A stretch of 64,000 bases of DNA from an uncultured Aquimarina sp. (GCA_947502885.1 CANNBP010000017.1:81424-145423); one strand, 5' to 3'; shown: positions 19,512 through 28,942, counted from the first letter of the stretch. Notes: a model not told the origin generated them from the sequence alone. A program made the numbers and translations.

Positions 19512-21527
19512 TTAGTTAGAAATCTTTATAGTCTTTTTTTGAAGACCAAAACCTTTGAGTGTAACGCTTTGCCAATGCTTTGGGAGTTGAGGCGAATTAA
19601 ATATAACCCCATCCTTGGTTATTTCGGCTCCGCAGAATCCAAACAAAACTGTCTGGAGCATACCTCCTGCAGCGGTCATAAAGTAAGGGTTATTATCATA
19701 TGCTCCTTCTGCAAGTACACCATATGGCTGTCGCTGATTGGGTTTGTATGCTTTTTGAAATAGTTTCCAAGATGTATCTTTTATTCCTAATTTACTATAA
19801 ATAATAGCATAAATAGAATGTGTCATAGCCGGACCAGAAGGGTCTACTTTCTTTTGATAGTATGTTAAGTTTTTAAGCATAGTATCTTCGTCTGTGATCA
19901 ATTGTAGAGGGTAGCTAAGAAGATTTACATCGGCTTGTTTGGTTTGTTCACCATCATAGCCTTTGTAGTTTTTAACAGTACCATCTTTAAACTTTTCAAT
20001 GACCAATTTAGTAGTTAATTCCTCCCATTCAGGATGTACAGGTTTATTTAGAATTTTTGAAGCTTCTATAATATGTTTAAATAGGGAAATTACCGAACCA
20101 TTGGTAAAAGCATTATTGTCTACATTTTCTGCATATTCATCTGCACCAACAACATTTAAAATATGAAGGTTACCGTTTGTGTCTTTTGTACTTCTGCTTA
20201 ACCAAAAATCTGCAATATTTATTAAAATGGGGTAAGCAGTTTCTTTTAACCATGTTTTATCTTGGGTGACTGCATAATGATTCCATAGTGCTAAACCTAC
20301 AACAGCGGTAATGTGATGCTCAAAAGGTCCGGTAAGTGCCCATGTAGGTGTAGACTCTTCTCCTATATCATCAGATTCCCAAGGAAACATAATACCTTTG
20401 TATCCGTAACTAAATGCTTTTTTTCTGGCTGCTGTTATATGCTTAATTCGATAATCAATCATTGCTTTAGCCAGGTCAGGGTTTAATATTAATAGGGGAG
20501 GGTACATCCATAATTCGCTATCCCAAAAAATATGACCGTAGTAGTCTAAGTTAGTTAGCCCCATTGGAGGAATACTGTAATTTGTGTTTTTTCGAATTGA
20601 AGAATAAAGATTAAATAAGGCAAAACGAATGTCTTTTTGACTCGTGTCATCCCCTTCTATTATAATATCTGTATCCCAAATAGTCTGCCATGCTTTATTA
20701 TGATTTTGAATTAACTTGTCTTTACCTTCGAGCATTGCAAAAATGCATTGGCGTTCTGCTTCGGTTTGTGAATCTTGAAAATCATTAGTCGATACAGCAC
20801 TACCTACCAATGAAAAGTTGAATCGTTCTCCTTTTTTTAATTTAATGACAAAATATTGTTGGTAATAGTTTTCTGACCACTCATTATATAAAACTTGCTC
20901 TTTGTTATTGTCAAAAATAAAACCGCTAGCAGATGATATGATATGCTTATTTTTTGGCGAACTAGCAGAAGTAGTCAGAACTGGTAATTGTACATGTTTT
21001 CTATTGAAAGTTCTAAATTGCCCTTCACCGTTTTTTAAGGGTTGTTTGATCTCATGGGTATTAAGTATTTTAACTTCTGTTTCTTTGGTTGCCGTTAATT
21101 CGATTTCGAATAAAGCACTATATGGGAGATGTCGTAATGCACGTATAGTGTGATTTATCTCTAGCTCATCTCCTAGGCTAAACTGAGTAGAAAGAACAGC
21201 TTCTTTTATATTGAGTTGTTGTTGCCAATTATTAACTTGACTGGGTATTGTACTTCTAGCATTTGTTGTTCTAATTTCTATGTTCGTAAAATTTATTCCT
21301 TCTAAAATACACTGAACGTTATCACTTCCATATTTGTCAAATACTCCATTAAGAATAACTTGTTGTGCTTTTATATGTGTGGATGATCCTTTAAGCCCAA
21401 TCATACCATTTGCGAGCGTTGGAGCATTGTATTCATCTTGAGAATTTGTATGAAAAATCCAATTATTGTTTTGTTGTGAATAGGTAAGGTTCGAAAGTAT
21501 AAGAATAAATAAGAAAAGTTTTTTCAT
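19512..21527 (-). CDS. GH65 family glycoside hydrolase or phosphorylase, secreted
   Basis: 671 residues with an N-terminal signal peptide (MKKLFLFILILSNLTYSQ). An N-terminal beta-sandwich precedes an (alpha/alpha)6 barrel with HIFWDSELWMYPPLLIL and GIMFPWESDDIGEE, both GH65 hallmarks. VVGADEYAENVDNNAFTN holds the expected general-acid Glu near residue 462. The signal peptide favours a hydrolase such as acid trehalase or a glucosylgalactosyl-type glucosidase over cytosolic phosphorylases. It is first in a two-gene operon with the GH3 lipoprotein. No SusC/SusD pair is adjacent. Confidence 0.88.
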   Translation of the reverse strand: MKKLFLFILILSNLTYSQQNNNWIFHTNSQDEYNAPTLANGMIGLKGSSTHIKAQQVILNGVFDKYGSDNVQCILEGINFTNIEIRTTNARSTIPSQVNNWQQQLNIKEAVLSTQFSLGDELEINHTIRALRHLPYSALFEIELTATKETEVKILNTHEIKQPLKNGEGQFRTFNRKHVQLPVLTTSASSPKNKHIISSASGFIFDNNKEQVLYNEWSENYYQQYFVIKLKKGERFNFSLVGSAVSTNDFQDSQTEAERQCIFAMLEGKDKLIQNHNKAWQTIWDTDIIIEGDDTSQKDIRFALFNLYSSIRKNTNYSIPPMGLTNLDYYGHIFWDSELWMYPPLLILNPDLAKAMIDYRIKHITAARKKAFSYGYKGIMFPWESDDIGEESTPTWALTGPFEHHITAVVGLALWNHYAVTQDKTWLKETAYPILINIADFWLSRSTKDTNGNLHILNVVGADEYAENVDNNAFTNGSVISLFKHIIEASKILNKPVHPEWEELTTKLVIEKFKDGTVKNYKGYDGEQTKQADVNLLSYPLQLITDEDTMLKNLTYYQKKVDPSGPAMTHSIYAIIYSKLGIKDTSWKLFQKAYKPNQRQPYGVLAEGAYDNNPYFMTAAGGMLQTVLFGFCGAEITKDGVIFNSPQLPKHWQSVTLKGFGLQKKTIKISN

Positions 21528-21776
21528 TTGGTTTTTTTGAGCATTGATTTGTAAATATATCTCATTTTATGACAGATGTGATATAATAATTCTAAACTTT
21601 GATTAGGATATGGTTGACAGTCATACAAATTATAGTTTGCGAAAATGAGGTTTCAATAAAAATAAATTAAACATTCTAATGATAAAAATTACCACAATTT
21701 TATTGTTTTATATCAAAGGTTATAAGGTTTCCTTAAAAAAGGAGTATTTAATATTTTAAAAGGATTTTAGTTTAGT

Positions 21777-21784
21777 TATATTTG
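21777..21784 (+). promoter_or_regulatory. -7 box TATATTTG upstream of the TerB-like gene
   Basis: Exact TAnnTTTG match 24 nt before the ATG at 21808. No clear -33 TTG is at the expected spacing. Confidence 0.55.
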
Positions 21785-21807
21785 CGGCAAATTAAAAAAA
21801 ACATACA

Positions 21808-22239
21808 ATGTCAATATCTGATTTATTTGATAGCGGATTTCAGAAAAGAAACCAGGATCACTTCGCAGCAATTGTGAAAGTGGCGATGAGTGATGGTGTA
21901 ATTACCGATGAAGAGAGGGCTTTTTTGGATAGATTAGCTACAAGACTTGATATTTCTGAAAATGATTATAAAGAAATCCTAAAAGATTACAATTCACACC
22001 CAATTAATCCTCCGTCGAGTTATGAAAGAAGATTAGAGCGTTTGTTTGATTTGTCAAGAATGGTATTTGCTGATAATATTAAAGGAGATGATCAAGTAGT
22101 GTTATTAGAGAAACTAAGTATTGGTTTAGGATTTAAATCAGAAAATGCAAAATATGTAGTTGATAAGGCTTTGATCCTTATAGATCAAGGTGTAGATGGA
22201 GATACTTTTGCAGATGAGATCAAAAATATGAATAGATAA
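21808..22239 (+). CDS. TerB-like (tellurite-resistance family) protein
   Basis: 143 residues, cytosolic and helical. The segment FAAIVKVAMSDGVITDEERA is the acidic, probably metal-binding TerB/DjlA-type motif, and a second acidic half (FADNIKGDDQVVLLEKLSIG) gives the usual pseudo-symmetry. Family proteins are linked to stress, metal and membrane processes; a specific tellurite role is not shown here. It converges on the histidine-kinase operon and shares a terminator with it. Confidence 0.85.
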   Translation: MSISDLFDSGFQKRNQDHFAAIVKVAMSDGVITDEERAFLDRLATRLDISENDYKEILKDYNSHPINPPSSYERRLERLFDLSRMVFADNIKGDDQVVLLEKLSIGLGFKSENAKYVVDKALILIDQGVDGDTFADEIKNMNR

Positions 22240-22266
22240 TTAAGTTTATTTATAGAAAGATATAAA

Positions 22267-22295
22267 GGCTACCTTAATGGGTAGCCTCTTTTTTT
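22267..22295. terminator. Shared terminator between convergent genes
   Basis: Stem AGGCTACC / GGTAGCCT with a short loop, then CTTTTTTT. The histidine-kinase stop codon (22274-22276) lies inside the stem. It mainly serves the TerB-like gene on the plus strand. Confidence 0.85.
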
Positions 22296-23815
22296 GATAT
22301 TTGTTTTGTGATTTTATAAATGAGTTCCTCTTGCTCAAAAGGTTTGGCAATAAAATCATCCATCCCAGAACGAATACATTTGTCTCTAATGTTATCATTG
22401 GTTTTACCAGAAAAACCAATGATGGGAAGTTCTGATATAAATTTATCACCGTAACTATTTCTAATAACGTGAGTAGTTTGAAAACCGTCCATTTTAGAAA
22501 TTTTTAAATCCATAAGGATTAAATCATATTTTCGGCGTTCTATGCATTTAATAGCTTCTTCTCCGTTAATTGCAACGTCTACAAAAAAGTTACCATGAGA
22601 AATCAAAATCTTCATGATCAAATACTGTGTAACTTCCTCATCTTCGACAACTAGAATTCTAAATTTATTTTTTCTTTCAGGAAGTTTGTATTTTTTCTTC
22701 TTTCGTTCGGGAGTAGCTTTTACTACATCAAATTTGAAAGGAAGCTTTATATTAAAAACGGTCCCATTTTCTGGGATACTAGTCACTTTAATCTCCCCAT
22801 GTAAGAGTTCGACCAAGTTTTTGGTGATAGCTAGACCTAAGCCCGTTCCTGGTATTTGTTTATCACGATTAAAACGTGCAAATCTTTCAAAAACATAAGG
22901 AAGGTTTTCTTCTAAAATTCCGATTCCGGTATCCTCTACTTTAAAATTAAGACTTAATTTATTAGTTCTTTGATAATTTTTAGAGATGGATAAGGTGATT
23001 TCTCCTTCTTCTGTAAATTTAAAAGCATTAGTGAGAATGTTATTAAGAATTTGATATACTCTTGTCCTATCACCTATTATGTACTCTTGAATCGTAGATT
23101 CTAGGTTAATCTTAAAAGTTAATTGCTTGTCTTTTGCTACTTGCGTATAAGACTCATTAAAACCTTCGATTAACTTATGAAAAGAAAAACGTTCTTCAAC
23201 AATTTTTAGTTTCCCTGATTCTATTTTGGATAAATCAATCATGTCATCAATAATGGCATTAAGATGATGACTTTCTCTTTTTATTATTCGAGCTAGTTCT
23301 TCTTGCTCAAAAGTGAGTTTAGTTTTTTCGAGAACTTCTATAAAGCCTAAAATACTGGTTAAAGGAGTTCTTATTTCATGATTGAGATTGGTTATGAAAC
23401 TATTTTTAAATTCTTCTTTCTCTAGGAGATATTTATTTCTAAGTTCAAGCTCTTTGGCTAATAAAATAGATTCATTCTTTTTTTGAGCAATTTGATTTAG
23501 CTCTTTATATTTTTTGGTGTAGTCAAAAATTACAACTACGGTTTCTTCTTTTTTTAAGGTAAACGTAATGTCACAAATTCTAGCATTACTTGTGTCTTCT
23601 AGATGAATACAAGGAAAGTTAATTACCTCGTCATCATCGGTTCTTTCTGTAAAACCTATTAGTAATTCAAAAAAGGGATGAGCATCAAAAATAGATGTGT
23701 TTTCTTGCCAACTAAAAAGATTTTTATCGGTTTTAAGTATCATGTTATCAATAGATAGATGAATAACCTGTACTTGAGGATTAAATGATAATTGATTGTT
23801 TTGATGCTTTTCCAT
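22274..23815 (-). CDS. Hybrid histidine kinase with PAS-like N-terminus and receiver domain
   Basis: 513 residues with no transmembrane segment. Residues 1-115 look PAS-like. A HisKA domain has the phospho-acceptor His near 147 (NLNHEIRTPLTSILGFIEVL). The ATPase domain has N, G1 and G2 boxes (NILTNAFKFTEEGEI, DTGIGI, GTGLGLAITKN). A C-terminal receiver (RILVVEDEE) has the phospho-Asp near 434 (ILMDLKISKMDG) and a conserved Lys in FIAKPF. The last gene of a four-gene operon, 2 nt after the small GTPase, which suggests a soluble signalling output or input of the GTPase module. Confidence 0.92.
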   Translation of the reverse strand: MEKHQNNQLSFNPQVQVIHLSIDNMILKTDKNLFSWQENTSIFDAHPFFELLIGFTERTDDDEVINFPCIHLEDTSNARICDITFTLKKEETVVVIFDYTKKYKELNQIAQKKNESILLAKELELRNKYLLEKEEFKNSFITNLNHEIRTPLTSILGFIEVLEKTKLTFEQEELARIIKRESHHLNAIIDDMIDLSKIESGKLKIVEERFSFHKLIEGFNESYTQVAKDKQLTFKINLESTIQEYIIGDRTRVYQILNNILTNAFKFTEEGEITLSISKNYQRTNKLSLNFKVEDTGIGILEENLPYVFERFARFNRDKQIPGTGLGLAITKNLVELLHGEIKVTSIPENGTVFNIKLPFKFDVVKATPERKKKKYKLPERKNKFRILVVEDEEVTQYLIMKILISHGNFFVDVAINGEEAIKCIERRKYDLILMDLKISKMDGFQTTHVIRNSYGDKFISELPIIGFSGKTNDNIRDKCIRSGMDDFIAKPFEQEELIYKITKQISKKEATH

Positions 23816-23817
23816 AC

Positions 23818-24312
23818 TTAACTCGTTATTTCTTTTGCAAGATCAGAAAAGAAATCCTGAACATTCTTATTTGTTTTAGCACTAGTAAGACAATCATATG
23901 GAATGTTTTGCTCTGTTAAGTGGCTTTTTATTTCTTTTTCGTTAACTAAGTCAAGTTTATTTCCTATAACTTTTATAGGGGTTTTGATATAGTTTTCGTT
24001 AAGATATTCTATGTCTTTATTAAGGGTTATATAGGTTTCTTCTCTTGTAAGATCAAAAACGTAAATAAAAGCATGTGATCCAAGAAGGTAAGATTTTCTG
24101 GTGTCTTTAACGCTATCTGAATGTCCTTCGATATCCCAAACAACCATAGATAATTCTTTACCACTGGGAAGTGAGATAACTTTCTTTTTTATTTGAACTC
24201 CAAGCGTAACTTTGTATTCTTCAGAAAATTCGTTGTCCATAAAACGTCTGAACAATGACGTTTTTCCAACACCGAAGTGTCCCAAAAGCACTACTTTTTT
24301 AGACAATTTCAT
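23818..24312 (-). CDS. Ras-superfamily small GTPase (MglA/Rup-like prokaryotic family)
   Basis: 164 residues, the size of a bare G domain. G1 is GHFGVGKTS (11-19), the switch I Thr is T36 in KVTLGVQ, G3 is WDIEGH (59-64), G4 is NKLD (118-121) and G5 is TSAK (143-146). His64 stands where Ras has Gln61, so hydrolysis may be slow or need a partner. Prokaryotic Ras-like GTPases comprise the MglA family and a set of unknown function called Rup; the lack of an MglA-type TxPGQ motif favours Rup. Its start overlaps the longin-like gene by 14 nt, implying tight cotranslation with a likely regulator. Confidence 0.9.
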   Translation of the reverse strand: MKLSKKVVLLGHFGVGKTSLFRRFMDNEFSEEYKVTLGVQIKKKVISLPSGKELSMVVWDIEGHSDSVKDTRKSYLLGSHAFIYVFDLTREETYITLNKDIEYLNENYIKTPIKVIGNKLDLVNEKEIKSHLTEQNIPYDCLTSAKTNKNVQDFFSDLAKEITS

Positions 24313-25123
24313 CTGTAAAATGTTTTTTTAATTTTTTAGTAAAAAGGGCATTGTTTTCTAATTCTCGACTAGAAATGTGATTTTTTGCAAAATCTAAAAT
24401 TTGGTCTTCAAGTACTTCTTTAAACATCATGGTATAGGCTCCAGAAATAACGGCAGCCACATAATACGAATAGAAGTTTTGAATATGAATGGTATATAAT
24501 TCGTATTCTATAAGTTCAAGGTTTTGATCACCTCCTTTAAAAGCATCTTCGACAAATCCTTTTATTGCGGTAAGCATACCTGCAACCATTTCTTTGTCTA
24601 TAGTGTCATCTGCTAAAGGGCTAAAATCAGAGATCAAGATACCTGAATTTTTTTCGATAACAAACATCTGGATAAGCCTTGGTTTTGCATAATCGGTAAT
24701 TGCTAAATCACCTTCGGTAACTCCATAAGCCTTGGCTTTGGTATTTCGAAACCAATTTTTAAAAGAAAATGCTCGTCTGGTATTTCGAGAAATATTCTCA
24801 CTTAACAATCTCATTTCTTGGGCGATGTATTTCTTAATCATTTTACCAATGATGGGAAAAAGCGCCTCTACAACGGCGTCTTGAGAGTTTCTTATTTCTT
24901 CTTTTAATGCTTCTGTAATTGTTGGCCCTAAAGTTTTTGGAATCTCTTCGACAAACTTTTCTAGTTTGTCATCAATAATTGGGTCAACTTTGTAAGAGAG
25001 TTCTTTTTTCTGATGAACAATCTGTGTTAACTCTTCAACTTTTTTGGCAATAGAATCGGCAAACTCTTTTTCTTCTGTAAGAAGAAGTTCTTTGAGAATT
25101 TTAAGTTTGTCCTGCTCTTCCAT
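24299..25123 (-). CDS. Coiled-coil plus longin/roadblock-like protein, probable GTPase partner
   Basis: 274 residues without signal peptide. The N-terminal half (about 1-120) is helical and coiled-coil with many Lys/Glu. The C-terminal part from about 140 has strands and a helix (RLIQMFVIEKNSGILISDFS, then IDKEMVAGMLTAIKGFVEDA) that resemble roadblock/longin folds, where proteins such as MglB act as regulators of Ras-like GTPases. The 14-nt overlap with the GTPase gene supports partnership. The domain call is by pattern only and was not computed. Confidence 0.6.
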   Translation of the reverse strand: MEEQDKLKILKELLLTEEKEFADSIAKKVEELTQIVHQKKELSYKVDPIIDDKLEKFVEEIPKTLGPTITEALKEEIRNSQDAVVEALFPIIGKMIKKYIAQEMRLLSENISRNTRRAFSFKNWFRNTKAKAYGVTEGDLAITDYAKPRLIQMFVIEKNSGILISDFSPLADDTIDKEMVAGMLTAIKGFVEDAFKGGDQNLELIEYELYTIHIQNFYSYYVAAVISGAYTMMFKEVLEDQILDFAKNHISSRELENNALFTKKLKKHFTDEIV

Positions 25124-25141
25124 AATTCTGGATAGATAGGA

Positions 25142-25495
25142 TTATTTTTGATTGATTTTTTCACCGAGATTAATTAAAAGATCTCCCAGTGTTTTTTTAT
25201 CAACTTTTTTTGCATCCAACGTATCAGCTTTGTCAGCAAGAGTATCTTCTAATTCGGTGATTCTAATATTTATATCGGTACTTAGATTATCTATAGCTTG
25301 ATTTAATTCTTTTCGAGTATCTTCGATAAAGTCTTCAAGTTCTTTCTTCTTTAGAGCAATATCATTTTTTACACTTTCAAATTCTGAGTTATAAGCGGCA
25401 ATATTTTCCCCAAAAATAAGGTTTTTTATTGCTTCAATCTTTGAAGAAGGATCATTAGCAGTTTTCTCTTCAACAGCAGTATTTTCTTTAGCCAT
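25142..25495 (-). CDS. Small acidic coiled-coil protein heading the GTPase operon
   Basis: 117 residues, highly charged, predicted almost wholly helical with heptads at about 35-95 (KKKELEDFIEDTRKELNQAI). The C-terminal DKKTLGDLLINLGEKI looks like a short conserved docking helix. No signal peptide or enzyme motif. First gene of the operon, 18 nt before the longin-like gene, so it may be a scaffold or effector of the small-GTPase system. Not a recognised family. Confidence 0.7.
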   Translation of the reverse strand: MAKENTAVEEKTANDPSSKIEAIKNLIFGENIAAYNSEFESVKNDIALKKKELEDFIEDTRKELNQAIDNLSTDINIRITELEDTLADKADTLDAKKVDKKTLGDLLINLGEKINQK

Positions 25496-25730
25496 TTTGA
25501 TTGGTTATTAGATTTTATTTAGAACTAACGTAAAATTAAAATAAAACGTTAAAAAAGCACATATTATACGATATAATGTTACTTTTTCAATTTGAATAAT
25601 ACAAGTTCTGTACCATTTTTATCCGTTACCCTATTTTAACCATGGGGAATGCAAATAACGGATTTCCATAAAAATACAATTATTCACTATATTTCTAGGG
25701 AGAAAATAGGATTATTTGTATTTGTACGCT

Positions 25731-26729
25731 TTACTTCATGAAAGACTCTACTTTTTCAACCATGTTTTTACTTCCACAAATAAAAGGGATACGTTGGTGT
25801 AATTCTGTAGGTTTAACATCAAGAATTCTTTGGTATCCATCACTTGCTTTACCTCCAGCTTGTTCTGCTATAAAAGCCATAGGATTGCACTCGTATAATA
25901 GGCGTAGTTTTCCGTTTGGTGATTTAGAAGTACTAGGATACATATATACTCCTCCTTTAATCATGTTTCTATGAATATCACTTACCAAGGATCCAATATA
26001 TCTCGAAGTATATGGTCTGTCTTCTTTCTCTTCTTGGCAATACTTGATATAATCTTTGATACCTTGAGGAAAATGGATATAGTTTCCTTCATTTACAGAG
26101 TAAATGTTTCCGTCTTCCGGAAAGGTCATATTTGGATGAGATAAATAATATGTTCCTAGTGCAGGGTTTAATGTAAAACCATTTACACCATGGCCTGTTG
26201 TATAAACCAACATTGTAGATGTACCATAAATTATATATCCAGCAGCAACTTGTAAATTACCTGGCTGTAAGAAGTCTTCAATCGTTACAGGAGTTCCTGT
26301 TGGAGTTACTCTACGGTATATAGAGAAAATGGTACCCACAGAAACATTTACATCGATATTAGAACTTCCATCTAGTGGGTCCATTAAAACGACATAATTG
26401 TTTCGGTGGTCATTCTTTTGACCTTTTATCGTTATAAAATCATCATTTTCTTCTGAAGCAATACCACAAACAATTTCTCTATTTGTAAGGGTATTGATAA
26501 AAGTTTCATTGGCAAGAACATCAAGCTTTTGTTGATCTTCTCCTTGTATGTTGGTTTCACCTATTGCTCCTGTAATATCAACCAAACCAGCCTTGTTTAC
26601 CTCGTGGTTTACCATTTTGGCAGCTAATCGAATCGAATTAATCAAACGAGAAAGTTCTCCGCTTGCATATGGAAAATCGTTTTGGTTTTCAATAATAAAT
26701 TCTCCTAAGGTTTGATTCTTTCTTGTCAT
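25731..26729 (-). CDS. fbp: Fructose-1,6-bisphosphatase, class 1
   Basis: 332 residues, normal for class 1 FBPase. The metal-binding motif DPLDGSSNIDVNVSVGT lies near 118-134 and the upstream GIASEEND supplies acidic ligands. YRYIGSLVSDIHRNMIKGG and KLRLLYECNPMAFIAEQAGG are the substrate-binding and C-terminal family blocks. It hydrolyses fructose 1,6-bisphosphate in gluconeogenesis in the cytosol. A single-gene unit with a TATTTTTG box upstream on the minus strand. Confidence 0.96.
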   Translation of the reverse strand: MTRKNQTLGEFIIENQNDFPYASGELSRLINSIRLAAKMVNHEVNKAGLVDITGAIGETNIQGEDQQKLDVLANETFINTLTNREIVCGIASEENDDFITIKGQKNDHRNNYVVLMDPLDGSSNIDVNVSVGTIFSIYRRVTPTGTPVTIEDFLQPGNLQVAAGYIIYGTSTMLVYTTGHGVNGFTLNPALGTYYLSHPNMTFPEDGNIYSVNEGNYIHFPQGIKDYIKYCQEEKEDRPYTSRYIGSLVSDIHRNMIKGGVYMYPSTSKSPNGKLRLLYECNPMAFIAEQAGGKASDGYQRILDVKPTELHQRIPFICGSKNMVEKVESFMK

Positions 26730-26751
26730 TTTTGGTAAGTTTTATTTGGTG

Positions 26752-26759
26752 CAAAAATA
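26752..26759 (-). promoter_or_regulatory. -7 box TATTTTTG for fbp
   Basis: Minus-strand TATTTTTG, an exact TAnnTTTG match, 22 nt before the fbp start codon. Confidence 0.5.
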
Positions 26760-26910
26760 TTATTTTTTAATTGACTATAACGTTTTCGCTACCTCAATTA
26801 TTGATTTTTTTTATACAAAGAGACGTTATAAAATTCTTTCTTTTAAGTTATGAAACATTAAACTTTAAATATAGTGCCCTAAAGTGATCTTAATATCGAA
26901 TGCATTTTTA

Positions 26911-26918
26911 TAGCTTTG
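26911..26918 (+). promoter_or_regulatory. -7 box TAGCTTTG for the GNAT-aspartokinase pair
   Basis: Exact TAnnTTTG match 13 nt before the GNAT ATG at 26932; no clear -33 element seen. Confidence 0.45.
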
Positions 26919-26931
26919 ATAAACTTTTTTT

Positions 26932-27411
26932 ATGAATTACAAGATTAGAAAGGCTGTAGAAGAAGATATGCCGCAAGTGTTAGGGTTGATACAGGAATTG
27001 GCCGATTTTGAAAAAGAACCTGATGAGGTTGAATTGACTGTTGAAGAGTTAGTGAAAGAAGGTTTTGGTAGCCATCCTTTGTTTCATTGTTTTGTTGCAG
27101 ATGTTGAAGGTGAAATAGGTGGGATAGCATTAATTTATTATCGATTTTCGACCTGGAAAGGTCGATCTATTCATCTAGAAGATCTTATCGTTAAAAAAGA
27201 AATGAGAGGAACGGGTCTAGGAAAAGCCCTATATACCGAGGTTTTAAAATATGCTCAAGAACAAGGAGTAAAACGAGTAGAATGGGTGGTCTTAGATTGG
27301 AATACACATGCAATTGATTTTTATGAAAAAAGCGGAGCTAAACTTTTAAAAAACTGGTATTTAGTACAAATGGATAAACAAGGGATTAATACATACGTTG
27401 CAAAAATGTAA
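26932..27411 (+). CDS. GNAT N-acetyltransferase, diamine-acetyltransferase type
   Basis: 159 residues. The pattern MNYKIRKAVEEDMPQVLGLI at the start, SIHLEDLIVKKEMRGTGLGK (acetyl-CoA loop with R-G-x-G-x-G/K) and VLDWNTHAIDFYEKSGAK mark the SSAT-like GNAT subfamily, which acetylates polyamines or related small amines. The specific substrate cannot be read from the sequence. Forty nt upstream of the aspartokinase gene and probably cotranscribed. Confidence 0.88.
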   Translation: MNYKIRKAVEEDMPQVLGLIQELADFEKEPDEVELTVEELVKEGFGSHPLFHCFVADVEGEIGGIALIYYRFSTWKGRSIHLEDLIVKKEMRGTGLGKALYTEVLKYAQEQGVKRVEWVVLDWNTHAIDFYEKSGAKLLKNWYLVQMDKQGINTYVAKM

Positions 27412-27451
27412 TTTCTCTAATTAAGAAATAAGTTGATAATTAAAATAAAGA

Positions 27452-28702
27452 ATGAAAGTTTTTAAATTTGGGGGAGCTTCTGTAAAAGATGCAGATGCTG
27501 TAAAAAATGTTCTTAAGGTTTTAAAAGAAGTAAACGAAACAAATCTTCTTATTGTTATTTCCGCTATGGGAAAAACAACAAATGCATTAGAAGATATTGT
27601 AAAATCTTATCTTGAGGATACTCAAGAACTAGAAGTATTAATTGAGGGCTTAGAGCGTTTTCATGCTCAAATTTTGCAAGAGCTTTTTACTGATAAACAG
27701 GCCGTTGTTTTTGAGAAAATCCAACGCCTATTTGTTGATTTAAAAACAACCTTAGAACGAAATAAATCTACTCAATATGATTATGTTTATGATCAAATTG
27801 TAAGTTTTGGTGAGTTGATTTCTACGATTATTGTGAGCGAATATTTAAATCAGAGAGGATTACAAAATCAATGGTTGGATGCGCGCAATTTTATTAAAAC
27901 GAATAATTACTACAGAGATGCAAAAGTAGATTGGGAGACTACCCAGAGCATTATATCTGAAAAAGTTAATAGAAATGGAGTGAGTATAACTCAAGGCTTT
28001 ATTGGCTCTAATGCTAATAATTTTACAACTACTTTGGGACGAGAAGGAAGTGATTATACAGCTGGGATATTTGCTTATTGCCTGAATGCAGAGAGTGTGA
28101 GTATATGGAAAGATGTGCCCGGAGTATTAAACGCGGACCCAAGGGTTTTTGATGAAACTCAATTGTTACACCATATTTCATATAGTGAGGCAATCGAACT
28201 TGCATTTTATGGAGCATCGGTGATTCACCCTAAAACAATACAACCCTTACAGCGAAAAGAAATTCCGTTGTATGTTAAATCATTTTTGAATCCTTTAGAA
28301 GATGGTACTTCTGTAAAAAAAGGACAACCATTAGATCCACAACTTCCTTGCTATATTGTTAAGAAAAATCAGATATTGGTGTCACTATCATCTTTGGATT
28401 TTTCATTTATTGTAGAGAGTACTATCAGCGAAATTTTTAGCCTATTTCATAAACATCATGTCAAGGTAGATCTTATTCAAAATTCGGCTATAAGTTTTTC
28501 TGTATGTTTGGATGATAAATTTGATCGTTTTGATTCACTTCTTGCTATACTCAAAGAAAAGTTTAGGGTAACCTATAATACGGGAGTATCATTATTTACG
28601 ATAAGACATTTCACAAACGAGTCAATTGAGTTTTTAGAGAAGGATAAAGATATTTTGTTAAAGCAAATGACAAGAGAAACTTATCAAATGGTTTCTCAAT
28701 AA
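27452..28702 (+). CDS. lysC: Aspartate kinase, monofunctional
   Basis: 416 residues. KFGGASVKDADAVKNV (residues 4-19) is the nucleotide-binding start, TTLGREGSDYTAGIFAYCL the catalytic block and WKDVPGVLNADPRVF the aspartate-site motif. ACT-type regulatory folds follow from about residue 300. It makes beta-aspartyl phosphate, the first step to lysine, threonine and methionine. Length fits Bacteroidota monofunctional forms rather than the ThrA fusion. Feedback effector not determined. Confidence 0.93.
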   Translation: MKVFKFGGASVKDADAVKNVLKVLKEVNETNLLIVISAMGKTTNALEDIVKSYLEDTQELEVLIEGLERFHAQILQELFTDKQAVVFEKIQRLFVDLKTTLERNKSTQYDYVYDQIVSFGELISTIIVSEYLNQRGLQNQWLDARNFIKTNNYYRDAKVDWETTQSIISEKVNRNGVSITQGFIGSNANNFTTTLGREGSDYTAGIFAYCLNAESVSIWKDVPGVLNADPRVFDETQLLHHISYSEAIELAFYGASVIHPKTIQPLQRKEIPLYVKSFLNPLEDGTSVKKGQPLDPQLPCYIVKKNQILVSLSSLDFSFIVESTISEIFSLFHKHHVKVDLIQNSAISFSVCLDDKFDRFDSLLAILKEKFRVTYNTGVSLFTIRHFTNESIEFLEKDKDILLKQMTRETYQMVSQ

Positions 28703-28911
28703 ATAATTTGTAAGTTTTTTCCTTAATTATTTTATGTATCTTGTCCACTTTCAGGTGGGTATGAATGTAATATTTGGTGCTTTTTATTAGTAGAATTATG
28801 AATGTCTAATAAAATTTGGCTTTATTTTATGACAAAGGCAAAAAAAGTATTTTTATTCATGAAAACCACAAATGAGTCTTAATTATACAAAACTCAATTC
28901 AATGATTTTGC

Positions 28912-28919
28912 TATATTTG
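28912..28919 (+). promoter_or_regulatory. -7 box TATATTTG for olsF
   Basis: Exact TAnnTTTG match 24 nt before the olsF ATG. Confidence 0.55.
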
Positions 28920-28942
28920 TAGGCTAGCATAAATTATACTTA

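Noticed and set aside
17004..21527. Full polysaccharide utilisation locus
   Set aside because: No SusC/SusD pair or dedicated regulator adjoins the GH65-GH3 genes.
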